This document shows, one piece after another, positions 1 to 10,860 of a stretch of DNA of 10,979 bases. The number at the start of each line of letters is the position of its first letter. Positions within the stretch are counted from its first letter, which is position 1. Under the pieces are notes generated by a model, which saw only the letters and a program-made list of their open reading frames with translations, was not told the DNA's origin and searched no databases. Made by a program: the position numbers and the translations under genes. The DNA comes from Pseudoxanthomonas sp. (lineage in GTDB: Bacteria > Pseudomonadota > Gammaproteobacteria > Xanthomonadales > Xanthomonadaceae), in contig JAJAZJ010000125.1 of assembly GCA_026785795.1 (NCBI GenBank), positions 1 to 10,979 on the forward strand, given 5' to 3'.

Positions 1-63
1 AGCTGCCACACCGGTTTACTTCCCGCTACACGCTCCCCATTTTGGATGACAGGGGGACAGTGC

Positions 64-77
64 ATTGGCCTGCCAAT
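64..77. promoter_or_regulatory. Small inverted repeat upstream of the exported-protein gene (possible operator)
   Basis: The sequence ATTGGC-CT-GCCAAT is a perfect inverted repeat with 6-base arms and a 2-base centre. It lies about 65 bases before the start at 142, in the 141-base leader where a promoter is expected. A second perfect palindrome, TGTGCACA, sits at 82-89. No convincing -35/-10 pair could be placed; CATGAT at 96-101 is a weak -10 candidate. A dimeric regulator could bind here, but short palindromes also arise by chance, so this is a suggestion only. Confidence 0.22.
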
Positions 78-141
78 TAATTGTGCACACCGTTTCATGA
101 TCAGCGCATTCCAACTCCCGGCAGTTCCGGGGAGATAAATC

Positions 142-657
142 ATGAAACTCAAACTTGCCCTCCTTTGCACCCTCCGCCTGGCCTCGGTCAACGCCATGGC
201 TTGCTACACCGTCTACGACCGCTCCAACCAGTTGGTCTACAACGCCCAGACGCCACCGGTCGACATGAGCCGCCCCTTGCATGAAACATTGCCCGTCGCT
301 TTCCCAGGCGGCCACATGGTGTTCGGCGCTGCCACCGATTGCCCGCGTGAAGGCCCGTCGCGCGTGTCGCTGATACCGGTCTCGCCTTCCAAGCCGTCGC
401 CACTGCTGACCGACCGTCGCACCGCGGCTGCCTTGAACCTGCAGCACACCATCCTGCCTTCGGGCGTGGCGCTGGTGAACAATCCCCCGGCGCAGGCTGT
501 CGGGGTGACGGTTCTGGCAACTTTGCCATCACCGGTGACCGCTCCTGCGGCCCAAGCTCAGCGGGCTCCGAGAACCGCGACCGTGATCACCGAAATGCAC
601 AATCCGCCGCTGACGATCGTCCAGCAGGGTGGCATGGTGGTGAGCGAACTGCGCTGA
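142..657 (+). CDS. Exported protein of unknown function
   Basis: This encodes 171 residues that I cannot assign to a named family. The start is supported by a strong ribosome-binding site, GGGGAG at 129-134, seven bases before the ATG. The N-terminus looks like a short Sec signal peptide (two Lys, then a Leu/Ala-rich core, with likely cleavage after Ala-18 or Ala-20). The mature protein would begin near CYTVYDRSNQLVY. It has two cysteines, at residues 21 and 67 (TDCP), which could form a disulfide in the periplasm. The middle (LHETLPVAFPGGHMVFG, about residues 47-63) looks like a small folded domain. The last third is rich in Pro, Ala and Val and looks less ordered. Cys-21 directly follows the predicted cleavage site, but AMAC is a poor lipobox, so a soluble periplasmic protein is more likely than a lipoprotein. 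The gene converges on the DsbG-like gene and appears to be a single-gene unit. Small exported proteins of this general look are familiar from Burkholderiales, but I know of no function. Confidence 0.8.
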   Translation: MKLKLALLCTLRLASVNAMACYTVYDRSNQLVYNAQTPPVDMSRPLHETLPVAFPGGHMVFGAATDCPREGPSRVSLIPVSPSKPSPLLTDRRTAAALNLQHTILPSGVALVNNPPAQAVGVTVLATLPSPVTAPAAQAQRAPRTATVITEMHNPPLTIVQQGGMVVSELR

Positions 658-702
658 TTCCACACGATCAGCCTGTACCCAGTCTGATCATTTCCACATG
701 AA

Positions 703-720
703 CAGCCTCTGTCGAGGCTG
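703..720. terminator. Hairpin between convergent genes, possible bidirectional terminator
   Basis: CAGCCTC-TGTC-GAGGCTG forms a perfect 7-base-pair stem with a 4-base loop. It lies in the 77-base gap between two genes that converge (stops at 657 and 735). A second, weaker inverted repeat (GATCAG...CTGATC, 666-671 and 684-689) is just to the left. Neither is followed by a clear T-run on either strand, so intrinsic termination is plausible from position but not proven by sequence. Confidence 0.35.
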
Positions 721-734
721 ATCCATCCCGCGCT

Positions 735-1361
735 TCAGTTTGCCGTCGGACCTTGAAGTCCCAGTGCAGTCGCGAGAGTTGACGTGGGCATCGCTCCTTC
801 TCGCACCACCATCTCTCCGGTCGCGGCATGCTTGCTGACAATCGTCGGCACCGAGCTGAACTGGAACCGGTTGAAGAGCTTGGTGTTGGCTTCGACAGCC
901 GCCTTCTGGGAATCTGCGCCGGCGCTGGCCCCGATGCCTCCCTTGCGTTCCCGCATCGACACTTCGTGCGCGTCCATCGCTGCGGCCGGGTCGCTGGCTG
1001 CCAGCAATGCGGCACCTTGCGGCGCGCTGGAGCCGTTGAGCAAAGCCACCGGAATCCAGACGAACTTCGCCTGCGACTTCAGCGGTCGGGCCGCCTCCCA
1101 CAACGCGGTGCAATGCGGGCACTGCGGATCGAAAAACACATAGACCGTGCGCGCGCTCATGGCCGAGCCGACCGTGAAGCCCTTCGCTTCGGTTGCGATG
1201 GCAGGCAATGACACCGCTTCCGGGGCGGCGCGAGCAGTCGCTCCAGCGACAGCCGTTTTCTCGGCTGCGTCTTTGCAGCCTCCGAGGACGAGCAAGCTGG
1301 CGACCAGTCCGGCCTGGAGGGCGGTCTGGAGGGCCGGCGGGAGAAGGTGGATCGTTTTCAT
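735..1361 (-). CDS. Thioredoxin-fold thiol:disulfide interchange lipoprotein, DsbC/DsbG-like
   Basis: This 208-residue protein probably handles disulfide bonds in the periplasm. The N-terminus has a hydrophobic segment ending in LVLGGC, a good lipobox with Cys-29 as the lipidated residue; Lys-30 and Asp-31 follow, and Asp at +2 of the mature protein would favour the inner membrane. After a short Ala-rich linker comes the thioredoxin fold: [11 protein letters not shown], with active-site cysteines 81 and 84, and the cis-proline loop SSVPT (Pro-172) near the C-terminus. The stretch between ([20 protein letters not shown] and following helices) resembles the DsbG/DsbC catalytic domain. The N-terminal dimerisation domain of E. 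coli DsbC and DsbG is missing or reduced to the linker, so the protein is shorter than those and may be monomeric. The CPHC dipeptide is that of DsbA, so an oxidase role is possible. It lies 18 bases after the glycosylase stop in what looks like one operon; no good Shine-Dalgarno precedes the ATG. The fold is clear; the redox direction and substrate are unknown. Confidence 0.88.
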   Translation of the reverse strand: MKTIHLLPPALQTALQAGLVASLLVLGGCKDAAEKTAVAGATARAAPEAVSLPAIATEAKGFTVGSAMSARTVYVFFDPQCPHCTALWEAARPLKSQAKFVWIPVALLNGSSAPQGAALLAASDPAAAMDAHEVSMRERKGGIGASAGADSQKAAVEANTKLFNRFQFSSVPTIVSKHAATGEMVVREGAMPTSTLATALGLQGPTAN

Positions 1362-1379
1362 CGTTCAAACATAACTGGT

Positions 1380-1949
1380 TTACGGAAACCTTGCGCTGAC
1401 AAAGCGGGAGCCCGCCAGACCGAAGCGCCACGGCAAGTCCGCAGCCTTGGAGATGCCGATCCGGGGCCCGGCAATGACTTCCACATTCGCTGGCGCGGCC
1501 AGCACCTGGAACGGAGGCCGATCGAGCCGGCAGCCGTTGAGCTCGCGCGTAATCCCCAACGCCTGGCCGATCTTGCCCGGCCCGGAACACAGCATTCGCA
1601 GATCGTCCTGCCCGCGCCGGGTCTTCATGCGGTCGATTCCGGCTTGTGGCTCGAGCGCGCGGATCAGGACCCCTGCGCCATGTCCGTCCTGGCTGCAGAC
1701 GAAGTTCAGGCACCAGTGGATTCCGTACGAGCGATAGACATAAGCGCGTCCGGGTGGGCCGAACATCGCCTGGTTGCGCGGCGTGGGTCCGGAAAAACTG
1801 TGCGAGGCCGGGTCCTCGCGGTCGTATGCCTCGGTCTCGACGATCATGCCGCCGACTCCGTCGACCAGCAGCGTGGCGCCGATCAGCATCCGCGCCACCG
1901 TCTGCGAATCGCCGATGAAGTCGCCGGGACGAAGCGCTTTGCGGACCAT
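1380..1949 (-). CDS. mpg: DNA-3-methyladenine glycosylase, AAG/MPG family
   Basis: This is a 189-residue base-excision repair enzyme that cleaves the N-glycosidic bond of alkylated purines such as 3-methyladenine, and in this family often hypoxanthine, leaving an abasic site. The family signature is plain: [48 protein letters not shown] and LIRALEP. By comparison with human AAG, Glu-40 matches the catalytic glutamate (E125), while Tyr-42 and His-50 match the base-binding Tyr-127 and His-136. The length is normal for a bacterial member without the eukaryotic N-terminal extension. I chose the ATG at 1949 because the protein fold begins right after it ([11 protein letters not shown]) and it sits 2 bases past the stop of the ABC gene. 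An upstream in-frame ATG at 2000 would add 17 Arg/Pro-rich residues that overlap the ABC gene. The Shine-Dalgarno is weak, so translation is probably coupled to the upstream gene. It is unrelated to E. coli AlkA or Tag. Confidence 0.95.
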   Translation of the reverse strand: MVRKALRPGDFIGDSQTVARMLIGATLLVDGVGGMIVETEAYDREDPASHSFSGPTPRNQAMFGPPGRAYVYRSYGIHWCLNFVCSQDGHGAGVLIRALEPQAGIDRMKTRRGQDDLRMLCSGPGKIGQALGITRELNGCRLDRPPFQVLAAPANVEVIAGPRIGISKAADLPWRFGLAGSRFVSARFP

Positions 1950-1951
1950 CG

Positions 1952-3787
<1,836 letters not shown>

Positions 3788-3794
3788 AGAGCAA

Positions 3795-3798
3795 CTCC
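3795..3798 (-). promoter_or_regulatory. Shine-Dalgarno that fixes the TTG start of the ABC exporter
   Basis: On the minus strand GGAG ends seven bases before the TTG at 3787-3785. No ATG or GTG near this point gives the same N-terminus, so this site is the main reason to accept a TTG start. Confidence 0.65.
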
Positions 3799-3831
3799 GG
3801 GAAGATCGACGGGAGATCGGACAGGCTTGCG

Positions 3832-3858
3832 ATCATAAGCAGCATGGCAAGGGTTCAA
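3832..3858 (-). promoter_or_regulatory. Candidate sigma-70 promoter for the ABC-mpg-DsbG-like operon
   Basis: Reading the minus strand, TATGAT (3837-3832) is a 5-of-6 match to the -10 box. TTGAAC (3858-3853) is a fair -35 box, but the spacer is only 15 bases; a 16- or 17-base spacer gives poorer hexamers. Transcription would start near 3825, giving a leader of about 38 bases before the TTG start. The LexA box at 3889-3908 lies about 30 bases upstream of this -35, so direct LexA repression of this operon is not obvious. Confidence 0.4.
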
Positions 3859-3888
3859 GTGAACTCCAGAGCCACCGGACTTGTGGAA

Positions 3889-3908
3889 TACTGTATGAAT
3901 AACCAGTT
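3889..3908. promoter_or_regulatory. LexA (SOS) box controlling imuA-imuB-dnaE2
   Basis: The core CTGTATGAATAACCAG (3891-3906) matches the LexA consensus CTGT-N8-ACAG in every fixed base but one (C for A at 3903). The flanks (TA before, TT after) partly extend the match to TACTGT...CAGTA. It lies just upstream of imuA, where LexA boxes of these cassettes are usually found, so SOS induction of the whole operon is expected. The -35/-10 elements are not clear: TTGTGG at 3881-3886 is a possible -35, which would place the -10 at the right edge of the box. An in-frame ATG at 3895-3897 lies inside the box. Confidence 0.8.
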
Positions 3909-3930
3909 ATTCCTGAGCCAGTCCAGTTTC

Positions 3931-4698
3931 ATGTCCGCCCTGCGTCATCCCGACCTGGCCCAATTGCCGGCCCCTTCACTGCATGTCTGGCAAGGCATGG
4001 AACTCTCCCGGATGGAAGAGCGGGTCCTGGCCACCGGTTATCCAGCGCTGGATGCCGAACTGCCAGGTGGCGGTTGGCCGATGGGCCTGGTGGAAGTGAT
4101 GCAGGACAGGCCGCAACAGCATGTCTGGCAATTGACCGGCCCGGCGCTGGCCGCAGCGCTTCGATCGAAAGCCGGTCCCCTGGTGCTGGTCAGTGCTCCC
4201 TTCGAGCCGTTCTTTTCCAGCTTGCAGGAGCGGGGGATTTCGGCCGAGAGGATGCTCCGGGTCCGCGCCGGCAAGGACACCGATCGGCTTTGGGCAACCG
4301 AACAGGCGCTGCGCTGCTCCGAGGTGGCGGCCGTGCTGGCATGGCTGCCGCAAGCCCGCAGCGAACAGTTGCGCCGGCTGCAGATCGCCGCCCAGCAACA
4401 TGACCATCTCCTGTTCGTTTTTCGCACCCTGCGCTGTCTCCAGGATGCGTCCCCGGCCCGGCTGCGGCTGCAACTCTCAGGCACGCAAGCCATGGAAGTG
4501 CGCATCCTCAAACGGCGCGGTCCACCATTGCAAACGTCCTTGCTGCTGCCTGCCCATCCAGAGCGCCTCGAAGCCTTGCTCGAAGCCCGCAAGCGCCGTG
4601 TGCCCGGCGTCCTGAAATCCATCGCAGGCACGACTGCCGCTGTTGCCCCCACAGGCCGGAGATCCCATGGACTGGATCGCATTGCTGCCCCCGGATGA
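3931..4698 (+). CDS. imuA: ImuA, translesion-synthesis accessory protein
   Basis: This 255-residue protein is the first of the SOS mutagenesis trio. ImuA is distantly related to RecA and SulA and, from work on other bacteria, is thought to join ImuB and DnaE2 in the mutasome. The family hallmark is near the N-terminus: VWQGMELSR, then LDAELPGGGWPMGLVEVM (about residues 40-57). No Walker A sequence is visible at the RecA position, so ATP hydrolysis is not expected. The C-terminus is Arg-rich and overlaps imuB by 32 bases. The frame is open back to ATGs at 3844 and 3895. I prefer 3931 because the one at 3895 lies within the LexA box, the one at 3844 lies before it and has no ribosome-binding site, and the residues from 3931 on (MSALRHPDLAQ) fit the usual start of the family. 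The Shine-Dalgarno for 3931 is weak, so 3895 (267 residues) remains possible. Confidence 0.88.
   Translation: MSALRHPDLAQLPAPSLHVWQGMELSRMEERVLATGYPALDAELPGGGWPMGLVEVMQDRPQQHVWQLTGPALAAALRSKAGPLVLVSAPFEPFFSSLQERGISAERMLRVRAGKDTDRLWATEQALRCSEVAAVLAWLPQARSEQLRRLQIAAQQHDHLLFVFRTLRCLQDASPARLRLQLSGTQAMEVRILKRRGPPLQTSLLLPAHPERLEALLEARKRRVPGVLKSIAGTTAAVAPTGRRSHGLDRIAAPG
4658..4661 (+). promoter_or_regulatory. Shine-Dalgarno selecting the imuB start
   Basis: GGAG ends five bases before the ATG at 4667 and lies inside the end of imuA. It favours this start (MDWIALLPP) over the in-frame ATG at 4643, which has no such site. Confidence 0.6.
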
Positions 4699-5990
4699 AC
4701 AGGAGCTGACGGCCTGGGGCTGGTGGGCGTTGCAGTTCTCACCCCGGGTGGCGCGGGTCGAGGAAGCCCTGCTGCTCGAGCTGTCGGGCTCGTTGCGGCT
4801 GTGGCGGGGAAAGAAAGCGCTGCGTCGCCATCTGCTGCAAGGCAATCCCTTGCTGGCCGAGCCGGCGTGGTCCGCAGGGCCGACTTCACTGATCGCCCTG
4901 GGTTTGTTGCGCCGGAAAGCTGCAGGCAAGCCCTTGCCCCGGCAGGCGCGCGATCTTCCGCTCGAGACCCTGACGGCGGCGCGTGAGCATCTGCAGACGC
5001 TCGCACGTTCCGGTTGTCGAAGCTGGGGCGACCTGCACGCGCTGCCGCGGGCCGGTTTGTCGCGGCGCTTCGGTTCTGAATTGCTGAAGGCGCTGGATTG
5101 CGCAATGGGGGTCCGGCCCGAAATCTACCCCTGGCTCACAGTGCCTGAGGTGTTCGACCGCAAGCTCGAACTGCCGGCCCTGGCGACCAGCGCCACCGAG
5201 TTGATGTGGAGCGCCAGCCGGCTGCTGACCCTGTTGCAACTGTGGCTGCAGGCCAGGCAGCAAGGCGTGCTGGCTTTCGAGCTCGAATGGACGCTGGACC
5301 TGAAACGGCTGGACGGAGTCAGGCTGCCGGAGCATGAGCAACTGGTGATCCGCACGGCGCTACCGACCCAGGACATGGCGCATCTGCGAAAGCTGGTGAG
5401 CGAGCAGCTCGATCGTGCCTCGCTGGCGGCGCCGGCCAGTCACCTGCGGCTTCGTTCGCTGGAAACCACGGCCTGGGCCGGCGCCAGCCACAGCCTGCTG
5501 ATCGAAGACCAGTCCAGGGGCGATCCGCTGCACCACCTGGTCGAGCGGCTCAGCGCCCGTCTGGGAGCCGGACAAGTGGAGGTGCCCCGGGCCATGGCCG
5601 ATCACCGGCCCGAACATCGGCAACAGTGGCTGCCCGCGCAGCAGGCAGCATTGCCGGTCGCAGCACCGAAGAAAAAAAACTCCAGTGGCAGCCGCGGCCG
5701 TTCCCTTGCGGCCGATGCGATCCATCCGCCCTGGCTGCTGCCGACGGCACTGCGACTGGCCGTTCTGAAAGACACGCCGCAATACCTGGGACCGTTGCGT
5801 CTGCTGACCCGGCCCCAGCGGCTCGAAGCTGGCTGGTGGGACCCGCCAGGCCAGGGCCTGGCGCTGCGCGATTACTTCATCGCCCGCAGCGAGCAAGCCG
5901 GGCTGGTCTGGATCTACCGGGAGCGCCCGGCTTCGCTGGCGGATTCCGAATCCACGGGCTCGCAGCCGCGCTGGTTCCTGCAAGGCCTGT

Positions 5991-5998
<8 letters not shown>
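4667..5998 (+). CDS. imuB: ImuB, inactive Y-family polymerase-like mutasome hub
   Basis: This 443-residue protein resembles Y-family DNA polymerases but lacks their catalytic acids. In mutasomes studied elsewhere it acts as the scaffold that binds ImuA, DnaE2 and the sliding clamp. The N-terminus (MDWIALLPPDEQE) has no metal-binding aspartate pair, and the later SxDE-type site is replaced by VEEALLLELSGSLRLW (31-46). A helix-hairpin-helix-like stretch follows at about 113-135 (SGCRSWGDLHALPRAG), then the little-finger-like region (about 170-305), a Lys/Ser-rich linker (about 334-347) and the typical ImuB C-terminal block with PPWLLP, EAGWWD, RDYFIA and LVWIYRERP, ending WFLQGLYA. No canonical clamp-binding motif of the QLPLW type was seen; QQWLP (319-323) is the nearest in position. 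The linker is encoded partly by a run of eight A's at 5672-5679. The gene overlaps imuA by 32 bases and dnaE2 by 8, so all three are probably translated together. Confidence 0.92.
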
Positions 5999-9308
<3,310 letters not shown>

Positions 9309-9355
9309 GAACGTTCGCTTGCCGTGCTCGCGGGCTTCGTCTTTTCCTGGCTGAT

Positions 9356-9396
9356 CACGACCTCGACCACGACCTCGACCACGACACGACCTCGAT
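9356..9396. repeat. 12-base tandem repeat, three copies
   Basis: CACGACCTCGAC occurs twice in direct tandem (9356-9367 and 9368-9379). A third copy with one change, CACGACCTCGAT, is at 9385-9396, separated by an extra CACGA. It lies in the 178-base gap between dnaE2 (stop at 9308) and the tRNA gene. The remainder of the gap holds a perfect GAACGTTC palindrome at 9309-9316, directly after the dnaE2 stop, and the tRNA promoter; no gene was seen there. The unit length is a multiple of three, but no credible protein uses it. Confidence 0.7.
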
Positions 9397-9468
9397 CACC
9401 GGACCGATCAAGGAAGCTGTCGCTCAGCTTGCGGTGATCAAAACAGTCCGAGCCTCCAACGCCTGCCG

Positions 9469-9474
9469 TAAAAT
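9469..9474 (+). promoter_or_regulatory. Likely -10 box of the tRNA-Gly promoter
   Basis: TAAAAT matches TATAAT at five of six bases and ends 12 bases before the mature tRNA. It is followed by the G+C-rich stretch GCCGGC, like the discriminator of stringently controlled stable-RNA promoters. No good -35 box lies at the usual spacing (GTCCGA at 9446-9451), so only the -10 is annotated. Confidence 0.5.
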
Positions 9475-9486
9475 GCCGGCTACAGC

Positions 9487-9560
9487 GCGGGTGTAGTTCA
9501 ATGGTAGAACTTTTGCTTCCCAAGCAAATAGCGTGGGTTCGATTCCCATCACCCGCTCCA
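9487..9560 (+). tRNA. tRNA-Gly, anticodon CCC
   Basis: The 74 bases fold as a complete cloverleaf. The acceptor stem is GCGGGTG/CACCCGC, the D arm GTTC-AATGGTA-GAAC, the anticodon arm TTTGC-TTCCCAA-GCAAA, the variable loop TAGC and the T arm GTGGG-TTCGATT-CCCAT. The discriminator is T, followed by an encoded CCA. The anticodon CCC reads the glycine codon GGG. No mismatch was found in the acceptor, D or anticodon stems; the T stem has one G-T pair. The gene is alone and converges on the diheme cytochrome gene, which stops 24 bases away. No terminator hairpin with a T-run was seen between them. Confidence 0.97.
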
Positions 9561-9584
9561 TCCAGCAGATCGCATCCAGCTCCA

Positions 9585-10457
9585 TCAATGCAGCGTCGCC
9601 AGATAGGCGGCGATGTCCCGGGCATCCTGCTCGGTCACACCGAGCTGCGGCATGGCCGTCATCGGCTTGACTTCCTGGGTCCGCCGCAACCACAGCACCA
9701 TGTTCTCCGGCGTGTTCGCCAGTTTGCCGGCGATCAGCGCGCGGCCGGCGATGCCTTCCAGCGGCGGGCCGACCTGGGCGTTGCCGCCGGTGATTCCAGG
9801 GATGGTGTGGCAGGCGTTGCAGGCGTTCTGGAACAGCGCCTTGCCGCCGCGGACCGCGTCGCCCGGCGTCAGGGCGGGTAGCAGGGCGCCGGGCAACTCG
9901 CGGCCACAGGACGGGGCGGGCGGCGCCTGCGAAACCAGCGCCGCGTACTGGCTTGGGTTCAGGTCGGGCAGCCGATGCATGAAGGCCACCACCGACCAGA
10001 GCTCTGCGTCGGTCAGCCGCCGGTCCCAGGCCGGCATCCCGCTCATCTTGATGCCGTGGCGGGTCACCCAGTACAGGTCGCGCGGCTGCCAGTGCCGGCG
10101 CGCATCCACCAGCGGACCGGGAAGCGGTTGCATGCTCTTGCCGATGTCGCCCTGCGCGACACCGGGAGCGCCATGGCATTGCACGCACTTGTCACGAAAA
10201 CACGCAGCGCCGCGCAGCACCATGCCCTCGTCGTCCAGCGGCGGCGCCTCGATGCCGCGCGAGCGCAGCCGCACCGATTGCCGCATCGCGGTTTCCATCA
10301 CGGAAAAGGTCGGTTGCAGGTGCTGGGTGCTGGCGGCGACGTTGTAGAGCCCGCCGTAGACCACGGCCGCGGCCGTCAGCACGCCACCGGCGAGCACAGC
10401 GGCCAGGGTCGCCGCAACGGTGATCAACACGTTTTTCTTGCGCATGGGCCGGGTCAT
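9585..10457 (-). CDS. Membrane-anchored diheme cytochrome c
   Basis: This 290-residue protein has an N-terminal hydrophobic anchor (about residues 9-35, KNVLITVAATLAAVLAGG onward) after a basic start, then two cytochrome c domains in the periplasm. Heme site 1 is CVQCH (91-95), with Met-138 or Met-141 (IKMSGMP) as the likely sixth ligand. Heme site 2 is CNACH (213-217), with Met-266 or Met-269 (MTAMPQLG). Both domains end in the usual closing helix (AELWSVVAFMHRL, DARDIAAYLATL). It probably carries electrons to a terminal oxidase or from a periplasmic dehydrogenase; no oxidase gene is in the window to decide. Further ATGs exist (10445, four residues later), and the frame is open far upstream to 10763, but that extension is Gly/Ala/Arg-rich and antisense to another gene. 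I chose 10457 because GGGCGAG lies just before it and the signal anchor follows at once. The upstream palindrome may affect its translation. Confidence 0.9.
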   Translation of the reverse strand: MTRPMRKKNVLITVAATLAAVLAGGVLTAAAVVYGGLYNVAASTQHLQPTFSVMETAMRQSVRLRSRGIEAPPLDDEGMVLRGAACFRDKCVQCHGAPGVAQGDIGKSMQPLPGPLVDARRHWQPRDLYWVTRHGIKMSGMPAWDRRLTDAELWSVVAFMHRLPDLNPSQYAALVSQAPPAPSCGRELPGALLPALTPGDAVRGGKALFQNACNACHTIPGITGGNAQVGPPLEGIAGRALIAGKLANTPENMVLWLRRTQEVKPMTAMPQLGVTEQDARDIAAYLATLH

Positions 10458-10462
10458 TCTCG

Positions 10463-10489
10463 CCCACCCCACGGCCCGCGTGGGGTGGG
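10463..10489. promoter_or_regulatory. 27-base palindrome between divergent cytochrome starts
   Basis: CCCACCCCACG-GCCCG-CGTGGGGTGGG has perfect 11-base arms around a 5-base centre. It fills most of the 42 bases between the start of the diheme cytochrome (10457, minus) and that of the broken monoheme cytochrome (10500, plus). In either transcript the 3' arm (GTGGGGTGGG) lies just before the start codon and holds the only purine-rich Shine-Dalgarno-like sequence, so the RNA hairpin could hide the ribosome-binding region. As DNA it could equally be an operator. Neither arm is followed by a T-run, so it is not an intrinsic terminator. Confidence 0.75.
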
Positions 10490-10499
10490 AGAATGCGCG

Positions 10500-10860
10500 A
10501 TGCCCTGCCGACCCCAGCGCGGCGGCCCGGCGTTCGCCCGGTCCATCGTTTTCGCCGCCGCCCTGTTCGCCGCCGTTGCCTGCTGCGCCGCAACCACCGG
10601 CGCCGATCGCGGCCGGCTGCTGCTGGCGCAATACCAGTGCGGCAGCTGCCACAGCATTCCCGGCGTCGCTTCCGCCGGCGGGCGCGTTGCGGCCTCGCTC
10701 AAGGGCTTCGGCGCTCGCAGCTACATTTCTGGGCGGCTGGCCCACCGGCCACGGCACGCCCAACAGGCCGCTGCCGATGGGGTTGCGCGTGCAGCTGAAG
10801 GCGCTGCCCGATGGCAGCGGGCAGTTGCAACTGCAGGAAGACTTTCTGTTGCCGCGTTGA
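10500..10860 (+). pseudogene. Broken monoheme cytochrome c gene, joined out of frame to an unrelated tail
   Basis: From 10500 the frame gives a signal peptide (about residues 10-31, ARSIVFAAALFAAVACCAA), then GRLLLAQYQCGSCHSIPGV with heme site CGSCH at 47-51, and SLKGFGARSYISGRL up to residue 80. This matches the second heme domain of the adjacent diheme cytochrome (CNACHTIPG...ALIAGKL), so the two are paralogous. After about 10735 the frame loses its G/C-rich third positions and runs as Ala/Arg-rich sequence to a stop at 10880, without the expected methionine ligand or closing helix. From about 10729 the next frame gains strong G/C third-position bias and reads PTGHGTPNRPLPMGLRVQL and onward, ending EDFLLPR with a stop at 10860. 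That tail does not look like a cytochrome and I do not recognise it. A deletion that fused two genes explains this better than a single-base slip. If expressed, the 126-residue frame-0 product would bind heme poorly. Confidence 0.6.

Noticed and set aside
688..1713. 341-codon minus-strand frame across the DsbG-like gene and the glycosylase
   Set aside because: It is a different frame of the same strand over two recognised genes, is Arg/Gly-rich and lacks any motif.
9487..9560. tRNA gene as an integration site for a mobile element
   Set aside because: There is no duplicated tRNA 3' end, integrase or element boundary nearby; both neighbours look like chromosomal genes.
9975..10499. Plus-strand frame upstream of 10500 that would extend the monoheme cytochrome N-terminally
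   Set aside because: It runs antisense to the diheme cytochrome and through the palindrome. The signal peptide starts only after 10500.
10458..10763. N-terminal extension of the diheme cytochrome to 10763
   Set aside because: The extra 102 residues are Gly/Ala/Arg-rich and antisense to the broken monoheme gene, and a basic start followed by a hydrophobic anchor begins exactly at 10457.
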